Positions 8,815 through 17,408 of a stretch of DNA of 64,000 bases are shown here, piece after piece. The number at the start of each line of letters is the position of its first letter. Position 1 is the stretch's first letter. The notes under the pieces were generated by a model that ran no database searches, was not told where the DNA came from, and worked only from the letters and a program-made list of their open reading frames with translations. Position numbers and translations under genes: made by a program. This stretch comes from CAWAQA01 sp963784065 (lineage in GTDB: Bacteria > Acidobacteriota > Vicinamibacteria > Vicinamibacterales > UBA2999): contig CAWAQA010000003.1 of assembly GCA_963784065.1 (NCBI GenBank), forward strand, positions 310,001 to 374,000, written 5' to 3'.

Positions 8815-9288
8815 GCTCTGGGCCTCGTCGTGGATGGTGATGAGCTTGATCAGCTCGAAGTGCTTCTTCGCGCCGTTGGGGGTCGTCACCTTGATCTCGT
8901 CGCCTTCTTCCTTGTTCAGGATGGCGCGGCCGATCGGCGACGAGGTCGAGATCATGCCCTTTTCGGCGTCGGCCTCTTCCGGCATCACGAGCTGATAGAC
9001 GATCGTGTCGCCGCTGTCGGCGCGCAGGTGGACGGTAGACCCGAAGCCGGCCTTGTCATGAGGCACGCGGTCGAGGTTAATGAGCGAGATCTCGCCCACG
9101 CGCTTCTTCAGCATGGCGATGCGGGCGTTGACGATCTCCTGGCGCTCTTTCGCCGCCTTGTACTCGGCGTTCTCACGCAGATCGCCCAGTTCGCGCGCGC
9201 GCTGGATCTCCTTCGGGAGCTCTACCTTCAGCTCGCGCTCGAGCGCCGCGATCTCGTCGTTGAATCGCTTGAGGATCCGGTCCTTCAT
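8707..9288 (-). CDS. greA: Transcription elongation factor GreA with repeat-derived C-terminal tail
   Basis: 193 residues against about 158 in the family. The N-terminal coiled coil (ERELKVELPKEIQRARELGD, then LRENAEYKAAKERQ) carries the acidic tip residues that rescue backtracked RNA polymerase. The C-terminal FKBP-like domain includes SSPIGRAILNKEEGDEIKV and ends normally near AKKHFELIKLITIHDE. The last ~37 residues (from AQSRPLVACRPP to LSWYSIS) are encoded by the repeat at 8692-8814 and have no family counterpart. The core is complete, so function is likely kept. It is divergent from the methyltransferase gene at 9484, with a CACAGAG hairpin between. Confidence 0.93.
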   Translation of the reverse strand: MKDRILKRFNDEIAALERELKVELPKEIQRARELGDLRENAEYKAAKERQEIVNARIAMLKKRVGEISLINLDRVPHDKAGFGSTVHLRADSGDTIVYQLVMPEEADAEKGMISTSSPIGRAILNKEEGDEIKVTTPNGAKKHFELIKLITIHDEAQSRPLVACRPPHATARPLRCRGRQIAVTGQLSWYSIS

Positions 9289-9357
9289 GTCGATGAAGTG
9301 ACTTTAGCACAGTCTGTTATGCTCAATTCGGTGGCGCTGCGAAGGACACACACGGCC

Positions 9358-9480
9358 GACGAACCACAGAGGCACAGCGACACAGAGCTCTGTTGGACCT
9401 GAGGAATTCGATGCGCAGAGTGCAGAGAGCAGGTCCTGAATGTCCAGCCTCTGTGCCTCTGTGTCTCTGTGGTTCGTGAC
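9358..9480. repeat. CACAGAG octamer inverted-repeat element, copy 1
   Basis: Left arm 9359-9392 (ACGAACCACAGAGGCACAGC...) and right arm 9449-9479 (CTCTGTGCCTCTGTGTCTCT...GTTCGTG) are inverted copies of ~8-bp CACAGAGR units. An inner inverted pair GGACCTGAGGAATTC/GGTCCTGAATGTCC lies in the loop. The outer end CACGAACCACAGAG is shared with copies at 11655, 16004 and 62876. It lies between the divergent greA and trmH-type genes. Confidence 0.8.
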
Positions 9481-9483
9481 GCA

Positions 9484-10278
9484 GTGAAGACGATCTCGAG
9501 CAGACAGAACCCGATCGTGCGCGAGTTCCGGGACCTGGCGCACACGCCCGATCCCTCTGGAGCGCGGCTGCTGCTCGACGGGGCGCACCTGGTGCGCGAG
9601 GCACAGCGTGCGGGAACCGCGATTCGGATCGTGGCCGTTGCGGCGTCGAAGATGGAGAGCGATTCAGAGGAAGGCGTGCTGGCGCGGGCGCTGGCCGGCA
9701 GCGGCACGGAGGTCGTCAGCGCAAGCGACCAGGTATTCGATGCGATGAGCCCGGTGCGGACGCCGGGCGGTATCGTGGCGATCGCGGAACGCACACCGGC
9801 GACGCTTGCCGACATCTGCCGCAACGCCGGTTTCGTCCTCGCCGCGATCGACGTCCAGGATCCGGGGAATCTCGGGTCATTGATTCGCGCGGCGGAAGCC
9901 GGCGGCGTCACTGGCGTCGTCGTGACCGGCGCGTCGGCACATCCCTTTTCCTGGAAGGCGGTGCGCGGGAGCATGGGCAGCGTGCTGCGCTTGCCGATCG
10001 CATCGGCGCCGTCGGTCAGCGCGGTGCTATCCAGCATGAAGGAATCAGGGCTGCGAACGGTGGCGGCCGTCCCGCGCGGTGGCGTCGATCCCGCTGACGT
10101 CAGCTGGAGCGGCAAGGTGGGCCTGCTGCTCGGCGGCGAAGGTCCGGGGCTCACCTCCGACGTCATCGCCTCGAGCGACGCGCGCGTCACCATTCCAATG
10201 GCGGCACCGGTCGAGTCGCTCAACGTCGCCGTCGCCGGCGCGATCCTCGTATACGCGGCGCGGCTGCAACGTTCATGA
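9484..10278 (+). CDS. TrmH/SpoU-family RNA 2'-O-ribose methyltransferase
   Basis: About 264 residues from the GTG at 9484; an in-frame GTG at 9469 would start inside the CACAGAG repeat and is less likely. The N-terminal substrate-binding domain begins TISSRQNPIVREFRDLAHTP. The SpoU catalytic domain shows motif 1 DPGNLGSLIRAAEAGG, motif 2 LLLGGEGPGL and motif 3 IPMAAPVESLNVAVAGAIL, which together form the knotted SAM site. It methylates rRNA or tRNA ribose; the exact site is not readable from sequence. Its stop overlaps the rarA start by 4 bp (ATGA), so the two are probably co-transcribed. Confidence 0.9.
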   Translation: MKTISSRQNPIVREFRDLAHTPDPSGARLLLDGAHLVREAQRAGTAIRIVAVAASKMESDSEEGVLARALAGSGTEVVSASDQVFDAMSPVRTPGGIVAIAERTPATLADICRNAGFVLAAIDVQDPGNLGSLIRAAEAGGVTGVVVTGASAHPFSWKAVRGSMGSVLRLPIASAPSVSAVLSSMKESGLRTVAAVPRGGVDPADVSWSGKVGLLLGGEGPGLTSDVIASSDARVTIPMAAPVESLNVAVAGAILVYAARLQRS

Positions 10279-11651
10279 GCGGATCCCTCTTCGACGACGC
10301 TGGCGGAGCCCCTGGGGTCGGACCCTCAGGTCAGCCCACGACGCCGGCCGCCGGCACCCCGCTCGCCGAGCGGATGCGGCCGCGTACCCTCGACGAGGTC
10401 GTCGGCCAGGACGAAATCCTCGGCCCGGGGAAGCCGCTGCGGGACGCGATCGAGCGCGACCTCCTGCAGTCGATCATCCTGTGGGGGCCACCCGGTACGG
10501 GCAAGACCACGCTCGCCCGCGTCATCGCCGACATCACCAGGGCGCAGTTCGTGGCCTTCAGCGCCGTGCTCGCCGGTATCAAGGAGATCAAGGACGTGAT
10601 GGCGGCCGCGCAGGTGCGCCGCCGCTCGTCGGGCCGGCGGACGATCGTCTTCGTAGACGAGATCCATCGCTTCAACAAGGCGCAACAGGATGCCTTTCTT
10701 CCCCGCGTCGAAGCCGGGGACATCGTCCTGATTGGCGCGACGACGGAGAATCCCTCGTTCGAAGTCAACGCGGCGCTGCTCTCGCGGTCGAAAGTCTTCG
10801 TCCTGCAGCCGCTGACGCAGGCGGCGATCGAGCACATCCTGCGCCGCGCGCTGGAGGACCGCGAGCGCGGGCTGGGTGCGATGGATATCGCGGTGAGCGA
10901 CGAGGCGGTGGCGGCGATCGCGCGGTTCGCGAACGGCGATGCGCGCGCCGCGCTCAACCTGCTGGAGTTCTCGGCGGCGGCGGCGCCGGCCGATCCCGCG
11001 ACGCTGGTCCGTCAGCTCGGCCTGGCGCAACTCGAGCAGTCAATCCAGCGGCGCGCGCTGCTCTACGACAAGGGCGGCGAGGAGCACTACAACCTCATCT
11101 CGGCGCTGCACAAGTCGATGCGGAACAGCGATCCCGACGCCGCCGTGTACTGGGTGGCCCGGATGCTGGAGGCCGGCGAGGACCCGCTGTACATCGCACG
11201 ACGGCTGATTCGCTTCGCCTCCGAGGACGTCGGCAACGCCGACCCGCAGGCGTTGACAGTGGCCGTCGCCGCCAAGGACGCCGCCCATTTCATCGGCATG
11301 CCTGAGGGCAACAACGCGCTCGCCCAGGCAGCGATATATCTCGCGACGGCTCCGAAGAGCAATGCCGTGTACACCGCGTACAACGCCGCCGCCGCGGACG
11401 CGCACCAGCAGGCTGCCGAGCCCGTGCCGCTGCACTTGCGGAATGCGCCGACGCCGCTGATGAAGCAGCTCGAATACGGGAAGGGATACCAGTACGCCCA
11501 CGAGGAAGCCGAGGCCATCGCCGCGATGGACTGCCTGCCGCCCTCGCTTGCCGGACGGAAGTACTACCGCCCGACGGAGCGCGGGTTCGAGAAGGAGATC
11601 AAGAGGCGGCTGGACGGGTGGGAGAAGATCAAGAAAGACAAGCGCGGGTAA
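10275..11651 (+). CDS. rarA: Replication-associated recombination protein A (RarA/MgsA)
   Basis: 458 residues. An AAA+ ATPase of the clamp-loader class that acts at stalled replication forks. Visible are RPRTLDEVVGQDEILGPGKP, Walker A GPPGTGKTT, Walker B VFVDEIHRFNKAQQD, sensor 1 GATTENPSFEVN, and the C-terminal tetramerisation domain (YDKGGEEHYNLISALHKSMR, then IYLATAPKSNAVYTAY). The N-terminal linker (residues ~10-25, GGAPGVGPSGQPTTP) is encoded by a GGGGTCGGACCC palindrome like those at 13566-13632, so a repeat appears to have contributed codons. Translationally coupled to the upstream methyltransferase. Confidence 0.95.
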   Translation: MSGSLFDDAGGAPGVGPSGQPTTPAAGTPLAERMRPRTLDEVVGQDEILGPGKPLRDAIERDLLQSIILWGPPGTGKTTLARVIADITRAQFVAFSAVLAGIKEIKDVMAAAQVRRRSSGRRTIVFVDEIHRFNKAQQDAFLPRVEAGDIVLIGATTENPSFEVNAALLSRSKVFVLQPLTQAAIEHILRRALEDRERGLGAMDIAVSDEAVAAIARFANGDARAALNLLEFSAAAAPADPATLVRQLGLAQLEQSIQRRALLYDKGGEEHYNLISALHKSMRNSDPDAAVYWVARMLEAGEDPLYIARRLIRFASEDVGNADPQALTVAVAAKDAAHFIGMPEGNNALAQAAIYLATAPKSNAVYTAYNAAAADAHQQAAEPVPLHLRNAPTPLMKQLEYGKGYQYAHEEAEAIAAMDCLPPSLAGRKYYRPTERGFEKEIKRRLDGWEKIKKDKRG

Positions 11652-11654
11652 TTT

Positions 11655-11790
11655 TCACAGCGACAGGCCACAGAGACACAGAGGCACAGAGCTGAAACGG
11701 TCGGAACCCAACGCGAGTCATGGTCGTTATCGGCATCCCCGTCCAGATGACGACCTGATCCTCTGTGCGCTGTGACTCTGTGGTTCGTGT
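11655..11790. repeat. CACAGAG octamer inverted-repeat element, copy 2
   Basis: Left arm 11655-11696 (CACAGCGACAGGCCACAGAG...) and right arm 11759-11788 (CCTCTGTGCGCTGTGACTCT...GGTTCGTG), with a ~60 bp loop. It fills the gap between the convergent rarA and DUF885 genes. Confidence 0.8.
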
Positions 11791-13541
11791 TATCTGGTCA
11801 TCTCGCCTCCGCTGCGCAGCTTCGCCCGCAGAAACGTCAGCGGCACCGATCCGTCCTCGAGCACCCGATCGTGGAAGGCCTTGATGTCGAACGATGTCCC
11901 GCCGGCTCGCTGCGCCTCCTCGCGCGCGGCACGGATCTCGAGCATGCCCAGCATGTACGACGTCGCCTGCCCGGGCAGGATGATGTAGCGGTCGATCTCC
12001 GCCGCCGCGCCGTCGGGCGACTGGGGTGTATGCGCGAGCATGTAGTCGATCGCCTGCTGGCGTGTCCAGCCGAGGGAGTGAAGGCCGGTGTCCACGACGA
12101 GCCGCGCGGCGCGGAAGTTCTGCGACGACAGCATTCCCAATCGATCGAGGTCCGCCGAGAACAGCTTCATCTCGTCCGCGAGCCCCTCGGCATACAGCGC
12201 CCAGCCTTCGACGTACCCGCTGTTGAAGATGTAGCGTCCGATCGGATGAATCTCCTTGCGCTCGAGGGCGATGGCCACCTGCAGGTGATGCCCGGGAATC
12301 GTTTCGTGAAACGCCGTCGACTCGATGTCGGCTTTCGTCTTCTTCTCCGCTTCGTAGGCGCTGACGTAGAACACCGCCGGACGGCTGCCATCCTCGGACG
12401 GCGGGTTGTATTCGTTCGGCGCGTTCTTCTCCCGGAACGCCGGATAAGGCTCGAGCCGGACGTCGGCCTTCGGGAGCAGGCCGAACCACTGCGGCGCGAC
12501 GCCGCGCGCGCGGTCGAGCGCCGCCTTCGAGTAGTCGATCAGCTCCTGCCGGCTGCGAAACAGATATTGCCGATCCGTGCGCAGCCGCTGCATCAGAGCG
12601 GGCACGTCGCCGGTGCCGAACGAACGTTCGGCGATCGCCTTCATCTCGCCGTCAAGCCGCGCGACCTCGCGCACGCCGGTGTCGTGCACCTCTCTTGCCG
12701 ACTTCGCCAGCGTGCTGAACGACCGGATACTGGCGTCGTAGCACCCGGCGCCGTTCGGGTTGGCCGTGACCGCGATCGTCTCGCGTGCAGCCGGCAGGTA
12801 CTCCCGCTCGAGGAAGTCGGCATAGCGCCGCGCCGCCGGCACGATCTGCTGCGTCGTCAAGGCGGCGAACGCCTTCTGGAACTCGGGCGTCTTGTCGTTG
12901 TTGCCCGGCGTCGCAAACGGCGAGTCGGCCTGCGGGGACGCCGCCAGCGTCCGCACCTGGTCGATGACGATGCGCACGATGTGTCTGGGCGCGGTGTAGC
13001 CGAGCTTCATCCCTTCGCGCAGGTTCGCAATCTCGGTATCGAGGTACTTCGGCAGCGAGCCCCACCGTGCCAGCGCGTCCTGGCGCGCCTGGTCCTGGCC
13101 GACGGGCTGAATCGTGACGAGGTACCCCAGGTTGACCTGCCAGCCGGTCATCTGGCTCACGTTCCATAACTCGGTGCGGCACACGCGCGACGCGGCCGAC
13201 GACTCCAGCGCTTCGCGCAGGATGGCGTACGTGCCGCGCAGCGGTCGCGACTCGACGGCGCCCGGGTCGATCGCCTTCACGTCCGCGAGCCATCGATCCT
13301 CCCGCGCGTGCCACGCGGCGAGCGCGCCGAGCGAGTTGTCGGACAGACGATCGTGGCGCCGGCCGGGCACCCCGTAGTACGTGGCTTGTTCAGGGAACTG
13401 ATCGAAAAAGGCGCTGACGTACGCGTCGGCCAGTTCACGGACGCGGGTGTCCGCACGCTCGGGCGTGGGTGCGGAGGAGTCAGTGCGGCCGCAGGCGGCG
13501 GCCGCTGCACAGAGGAGAAAAAGAAGGACGCGTCGAAGCAT
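11790..13541 (-). CDS. DUF885 family lipoprotein, putative zinc peptidase
   Basis: 583 residues. A lipoprotein signal (MLRRVLLFLLCAAAAACG) places the mature protein on the membrane, with Cys 17 as acceptor. The DUF885 fold follows (ELADAYVSAFFDQFPEQATY). The probable zinc site is HETIPGHHLQ at about residue 413, with a second acidic helix YVEGWALYAEGL at about 448. Members are thought to be carboxypeptidase-like, but substrates are mostly unknown. The frame is intact, and it includes an undisturbed GTACCTG at 12792-12798 of the kind broken in three genes downstream. It is convergent with rarA. Confidence 0.85.
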   Translation of the reverse strand: MLRRVLLFLLCAAAAACGRTDSSAPTPERADTRVRELADAYVSAFFDQFPEQATYYGVPGRRHDRLSDNSLGALAAWHAREDRWLADVKAIDPGAVESRPLRGTYAILREALESSAASRVCRTELWNVSQMTGWQVNLGYLVTIQPVGQDQARQDALARWGSLPKYLDTEIANLREGMKLGYTAPRHIVRIVIDQVRTLAASPQADSPFATPGNNDKTPEFQKAFAALTTQQIVPAARRYADFLEREYLPAARETIAVTANPNGAGCYDASIRSFSTLAKSAREVHDTGVREVARLDGEMKAIAERSFGTGDVPALMQRLRTDRQYLFRSRQELIDYSKAALDRARGVAPQWFGLLPKADVRLEPYPAFREKNAPNEYNPPSEDGSRPAVFYVSAYEAEKKTKADIESTAFHETIPGHHLQVAIALERKEIHPIGRYIFNSGYVEGWALYAEGLADEMKLFSADLDRLGMLSSQNFRAARLVVDTGLHSLGWTRQQAIDYMLAHTPQSPDGAAAEIDRYIILPGQATSYMLGMLEIRAAREEAQRAGGTSFDIKAFHDRVLEDGSVPLTFLRAKLRSGGEMTR

Positions 13542-13565
13542 CCCGGATTATGGATCGCAGCGAGA

Positions 13566-13632
13566 CGGGCAGGGTCTGACCCTAATCCCAACGGAGGGGC
13601 GTCAGACCCCAGTCCAATGGGGTCTGACCCCG
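13566..13632. repeat. GGGGTCTGACCCC palindrome cluster
   Basis: Three near-copies of the palindrome AGGGTCTGACCCT / GGGCGTCAGACCCC / GGGGTCTGACCCC occur in 67 bp, between the DUF885 and serine protease genes. Related palindromes are inside rarA (about 10313-10335) and in the hairpin at 14817-14842. Confidence 0.75.
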
Positions 13633-13633
13633 A

Positions 13634-14557
13634 TCAGACGATCAGTCGGCGGCGACCGACGTCGCGGGCATCGACAGCCGGGACCTTCCGGAACATCTCG
13701 GCGCGCACAGGCAGGATGAACGAGAAGCGATAGTCGCCCTGCATCCGGCCGATCGGAATGCCCACGAGGTCGCCCTGCTGGTTCAGCACGCCGCCGCCCG
13801 AGACACCCGGATGGCCGTCGGTCAGGCAGGTGACGAGGCCGTTCGACGTCCGCTGGCCGACGTAGCCGGTGCTGAGGATGATTCCCTTCGAGTAGTCGTT
13901 GCCGAGGCGGAAGATCGGTTCCGCGAACTCGTACGGGAACGACGTGTCGATGCGCAGCGGCGGCAGATCGATCTGGTCGCGAACGCGGATGATCGCCCAG
14001 TCGCCGGCGTGCACCTCGACGTTCGCGTCGCCGGAGTCCACGACCCGGGCGGTCAGGTCCTTGCCCTTGTCGCGCACCTTGATCGACACGATCCGCGCGC
14101 GCCTCGCGGCCTCTACCGGCTCGTCGAGGGCGATGACGCCGTGCTTGACGGTGATGAAGTAGCCGTTCCCCAGGTACCCGGCCGTTCCGTAGCTGGTCTT
14201 GCCGAAGTTGTCGTAGGCGTTCAGCTCGACAAAGCTGTCCCGCCGCTCCCGCAGCAGGCGCACCGGCATGAGGCCCATTTCGCTCTGGAGCTGGCGTTTG
14301 ATCTCCTCGACCATCGCGCTCTGCGGCGAACCGGACGCGGCGACGACCTCCGGCTGCCGCTGTCCGCCCGTGCCATCAGGCTGCGGCTGCGCCTCGCGGA
14401 TCCGCATGATGCTGCGGGCCATATCGTTGAGGCGCGCGTCGTTGTCGGCGATTTGTTCGGCCATGCTGCGCTGCGCGGTCCAGCTGCCAAGGCTGAAGGC
14501 GAGCGAGGACAGCGAGAACGTCAGGCCTGCGTAGAGAATGATGCGGCGGACGGACAC
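13634..14557 (-). CDS. Membrane-anchored trypsin-like serine protease (S1 fold)
   Basis: 307 residues. One N-terminal membrane segment (IILYAGLTFSLSSLAFSLGS) is followed by a charged helical stem and a trypsin-like domain. The catalytic triad is readable as His in FITVKHGVI, Asp in AGDWAIIRVRD and Ser in HPGVSGGGVLNQ. No PDZ domain is present, so it is not a standard HtrA. It should face the periplasm. A strong sigma70-type promoter and a ~190 nt structured leader precede it on the minus strand (14788 to 14558), which is unusual for this window. Confidence 0.82.
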   Translation of the reverse strand: MSVRRIILYAGLTFSLSSLAFSLGSWTAQRSMAEQIADNDARLNDMARSIMRIREAQPQPDGTGGQRQPEVVAASGSPQSAMVEEIKRQLQSEMGLMPVRLLRERRDSFVELNAYDNFGKTSYGTAGYLGNGYFITVKHGVIALDEPVEAARRARIVSIKVRDKGKDLTARVVDSGDANVEVHAGDWAIIRVRDQIDLPPLRIDTSFPYEFAEPIFRLGNDYSKGIILSTGYVGQRTSNGLVTCLTDGHPGVSGGGVLNQQGDLVGIPIGRMQGDYRFSFILPVRAEMFRKVPAVDARDVGRRRLIV

Positions 14558-14564
14558 AAGATGC

Positions 14565-14752
14565 TCCGAATCCGCTACCGTGGACCGGGACGAGATGGCG
14601 GGGCCGCGGGCACCGCACCTTCCAAGTTCGGCAGCTAAACCATCCCGCGTGACACGGGATTTACAGCTTTGCGCGCAGACGCCTAGGCGTCTCGCACCCT
14701 TTCGCTTGGGAACGGTTGAGCTAAATCCTTAAGTTTTCAGTAAGTTACGAGC
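14565..14752 (-). ncRNA. Structured 5' leader of the serine protease gene (unknown class)
   Basis: The transcript from the promoter at 14788-14760 would carry ~190 nt before the ATG at 14557. On the minus strand, GGATTTA (~14729) pairs with TAAATCC (~14661). These enclose a CCC-AAGCGAAA-GGG hairpin and the perfect palindrome AGACGCCTAGGCGTCT (14678-14693), plus a GCGCAAAGC stretch. A second hairpin, CCCGTGTCACGCGGG, follows directly, and then GGTTTAGCTGCC. GCGAAAG, GCAAAGC and GCTGCC loosely recall the GEMM (c-di-GMP) riboswitch, but spacing does not match well. A cis-regulatory RNA is plausible; its class is not shown. Confidence 0.4.
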
Positions 14753-14759
14753 AGCCGGT

Positions 14760-14788
14760 AATGTAGCAGCCGGGTTAAGGCCTGTCAA
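14760..14788 (-). promoter_or_regulatory. Sigma70-type promoter for the serine protease gene
   Basis: On the minus strand TTGACA (14788-14783), a 17 bp spacer and TACATT (14765-14760) form a near-consensus -35/-10 pair. It lies in an unusually AT-rich stretch, about 200 bp upstream of the protease start. Confidence 0.7.
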
Positions 14789-14816
14789 ACAACTTTGTCT
14801 TATCGAATGATTGGAC

Positions 14817-14842
14817 GCGGGGGTCGCTGCTCCGACCCCCGC
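14817..14842 (-). terminator. Hairpin after the metallo-hydrolase gene
   Basis: A perfect 10-bp stem, GCGGGGGTCG / CGACCCCCGC with loop CTGCTC, lies 20 bp after the stop of the metallo-beta-lactamase-fold gene and just upstream of the next promoter. It has no U-run, so termination is inferred from position. It also resembles the GGGGTC..GACCCC repeat family. Confidence 0.55.
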
Positions 14843-14861
14843 CCCGGCTCCCACACAGCCC

Positions 14862-15954
14862 TTATCGGCTCGAGGTCACCGCTGGTGTTGCCGTGGCCGG
14901 ATATTCCTTGGAGAACCCGTTCCGGCCGTTCGTGACGCGAAAACTGCCGTCGTTGCGCGCGGAGAGCTTGATGTAGTGCCCGCCGTCCTGCGCGGTGAAG
15001 TTCGCAATGAGCTGCTCGGACGAGTTCACTTCCTTGGTCACGTTATCGGAGTAGTGGAGCTGCCAGAAGTCCTCGAGCCCGGGCGAGCCCTTGACGATGC
15101 GGAAGGTGTCCGGGGTGCCGCCCTTGGTCGGGTTGTTGTTCATGATGGCGATCCGCGGCCGCACGGAGTGCACCAACGCCTGGGCACCGGAATAATCGCC
15201 GCCGTGACGTGAAGTCCGGTACACGCTGACGAGACCGAGCAGGTTGTTGGGGCACACCAGCTCGACCTCCTGGTTCCACGTCAGATCGGCGAGATCGAGG
15301 TACCTGAATCGTCCATATTCCACGACGACACCGATGCTCTCGTAGTTGTTGGGCGTCGCATCCTGCGCCTTGCGCAGGGCGTTGGCGCACAACGGGTTCG
15401 TGGCCCGGCGCACGCCAGGCAGCGGCGCCGTCGTCAGGTCGCCGGCGGAGGAGACGATGTGGACCTCGAGGCCGGCAACCGGGATCTTGGCTCCCGCCTT
15501 CGCGATGGCGACGGGAGCGTTCTGCCGGATCGGAAGATACGAAACGAAGCCCGCCTCGCGGTTGCCGTTCTGCTCCGGCGTGTACAGGTCCGGGATCGAG
15601 GATGCGGCGGATCGGCACCTTGTCGGCGAGCGCGGCGACACCGCCGACGTGATCGCCGTGATAGTGCGTCACGACGAGCTGGTCGATCCACTCGACGCCG
15701 GCATCCTTCATTGCCGCGAGGATGCGCTCGGCGTCGCGCCCTGGCGGGTTCAGGTTACCCGCGTCGAGCAGCAGGGTCTCCTTGACGCCCAGTATTCCTT
15801 TCGCCGGGGAAATCACGAGCGTGGACTGCCCTCCTTCGGTGTCGATGAAGTAGATGTCCGTCGTGACCTGGCCCTGCGTCTGTGCGCCCATGACCGGCCC
15901 CAGGAGCGCCACCGCCACCACCGCAAGCAACATCCTGCGCATCTCTGCCTCCAT
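14862..15954 (-). CDS. Secreted metallo-beta-lactamase-fold hydrolase (one frame change)
   Basis: About 363 residues once frames are joined. The start MEAEMRRMLLAVVAVALLGP at 15954 gives a signal peptide; the open frame upstream runs into a repeat and was not used. The zinc-site motif THYHGDHVGG is at about residue 90, in the ComEC/MBL-hydrolase style with DTEGGQSTLVISP before it. The frame break is near 15590, where ILDP-DLYTPEQNGN needs one base fewer (GATCCCGGAC read for GATCCGGAC). The C-terminal third (HGGDYSGAQALVHSVRPRIA) is in the second frame. It is the last gene of the exported cluster and is separated from the NHL gene by a CACAGAG element. Confidence 0.78.
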
Positions 15955-16003
15955 TTTGCCTACCCGAGGTGTGGGGCGGAGCCCGCCATACGCCCCTTCA
16001 ATA

Positions 16004-16084
16004 ACACGAACCACAGAGTCACAGAGACCCGGTGAAGCTCCTGGCAGGAAGCCCGCTGTGTCTCTGCGTCTCTGTGGCCCGTCG
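16004..16084. repeat. CACAGAG octamer inverted-repeat element, copy 3
   Basis: Left arm 16004-16029 (AACACGAACCACAGAGTCAC...) and right arm 16055-16084 (CTGTGTCTCTGCGTCTCTGT...), with a 25 bp loop. It lies inside the exported cluster, between the NHL and metallo-hydrolase genes. Confidence 0.8.
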
Positions 16085-16092
16085 CCGCAAGG

Positions 16093-17275
16093 CTACGACG
16101 TCGATCGTCCGTCGAACCGCTGCCCCACCAGCAGGGCCGGGTTCACGCCCGGCTTCGGCCGGAACTTCTGGACGCGGCCCACGTGCACGTCGGCGATGTA
16201 CAGGTTGTTGTCGCTGTCGACGCTGAACTGGTGCGGTCCCCAGATTCCGCCTGGCATCGTTCCAAACGTCCCCCAGGAATAGAGCAGCTTTCCCGCCAGG
16301 TCGTACTTGAGGATCTTGTTCGTCTGACCGTCACCCACCCACAGATGCTGGTCGCGCGACATGAAGATGTAGTACGGGAATCGCGTGTACCACTCGTTCA
16401 GGGTACTTGCCGTTCTCGTCGAAGACCTGAACGCGGTGATTCGCGCGATCGGCGACGTAGACACGCCGCTGGGCGTCCACCTGCACGCCGTGCACGGTGT
16501 TGAAGTAGCTCGGACGCGTCTCCTTGCCGGCCTCGCCCTTCTGCCCCCACTCCAGCAGGAACTTGCCCTCGCTGTTGAATTTCACCACGCGGGTGTTCAC
16601 GTAGCCGTCGCTGACGAAGAAGTCGCCGTTCGGCAGCCACGCGACGTCCGTGGGACGGCCGAAGTGGGTCTGATCGCTCGCGGGCTGCCTGAACTGACCC
16701 AGCGTCATGACCAGCCGCTTGCCATCGTTGGTGAACTTGTAAACGGAGTGCGCGCCGTCGTCGATGATCCAGATGTGCTTTTCGGCGTCGTAGGGATTGA
16801 TCTTGACGCGGTGCGGCCGAACGAACAGCTTGTTGTGCTGGTCCCACGACTCGACCAGCTTCCCGTCACGGTTGTAGATGAGCAGCACCTTGTCCCAGCG
16901 TGGATGCCGGTCGGCCGCAGACTGGGACAGGTCGTACCCGGAAGCATTGCGCTCGGGGACGATGTCGTTGCCGTGATCGATGGCCGGCAGGCAGCCACGC
17001 TGGAAGACGAAGACGCGATCCGGGGTTTCGGCGAACACGCCGCCCACCGAACCGCCCTGATAGCCCTGCCCGCACACATTTTCCGGCCAGTTCGCCACCA
17101 CGTCATAGGGGCCCGTGACGTCGTCCCCGCCCTTTTCCTGCTGTGGAAGGCCGATGGCCGACCACGTGCTCTGTCCCTGTGCCTGTCCCGCCGGGGCCTG
17201 GGCCTCGATGTTCTCCGTTGTCCCGCACCCCGTCGCCGCCAGAAGTACCGTAGCCAGTAGCAAAAGATTCCGCAT
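16093..17275 (-). CDS. NHL-repeat lipoprotein (one frame change)
   Basis: About 394 residues. A lipoprotein signal, MRNLLLLATVLLAATGCG, precedes a six-bladed NHL-type propeller. Recognisable blades include FGRPTDVAWLPNGDFFVSDG, VHGVQVDAQRRVYVADRANH and GPHQFSVDSDNNLYIADVHV. It resembles peptidylglycine-amidating-lyase-like or streptogramin-lyase-like propellers common in these bacteria; catalysis is not established. The frame breaks at 16400-16407, where the minus strand reads AAGTACCCTGAAC; AAGTACCTGAAC would rejoin DENGKY and LNEWYTRFPYYIF. The same octamer breaks the next gene and the TonB receptor. Ribosome site GGGAGG is just before the start. Confidence 0.8.
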
Positions 17276-17408
17276 GTTTTCGCCTCCCTCAGCGTAATGA
17301 TCCCGTGCCGGCGAGCCTGGATGATCCCTTCAGAATGTGAATCTCACCGGCAGCTGGAGCTGCCTCGAACGCATCGTTGATTGTCGTCATTCTCCCCTCG
17401 ACGTCGCC

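Noticed and set aside
14640..14752. GEMM (c-di-GMP-I) riboswitch
   Set aside because: Short matches (GCGAAAG, GCAAAGC, GCTGCC) exist, but their order and spacing do not reproduce the known fold, so I report only a structured leader of unknown class.
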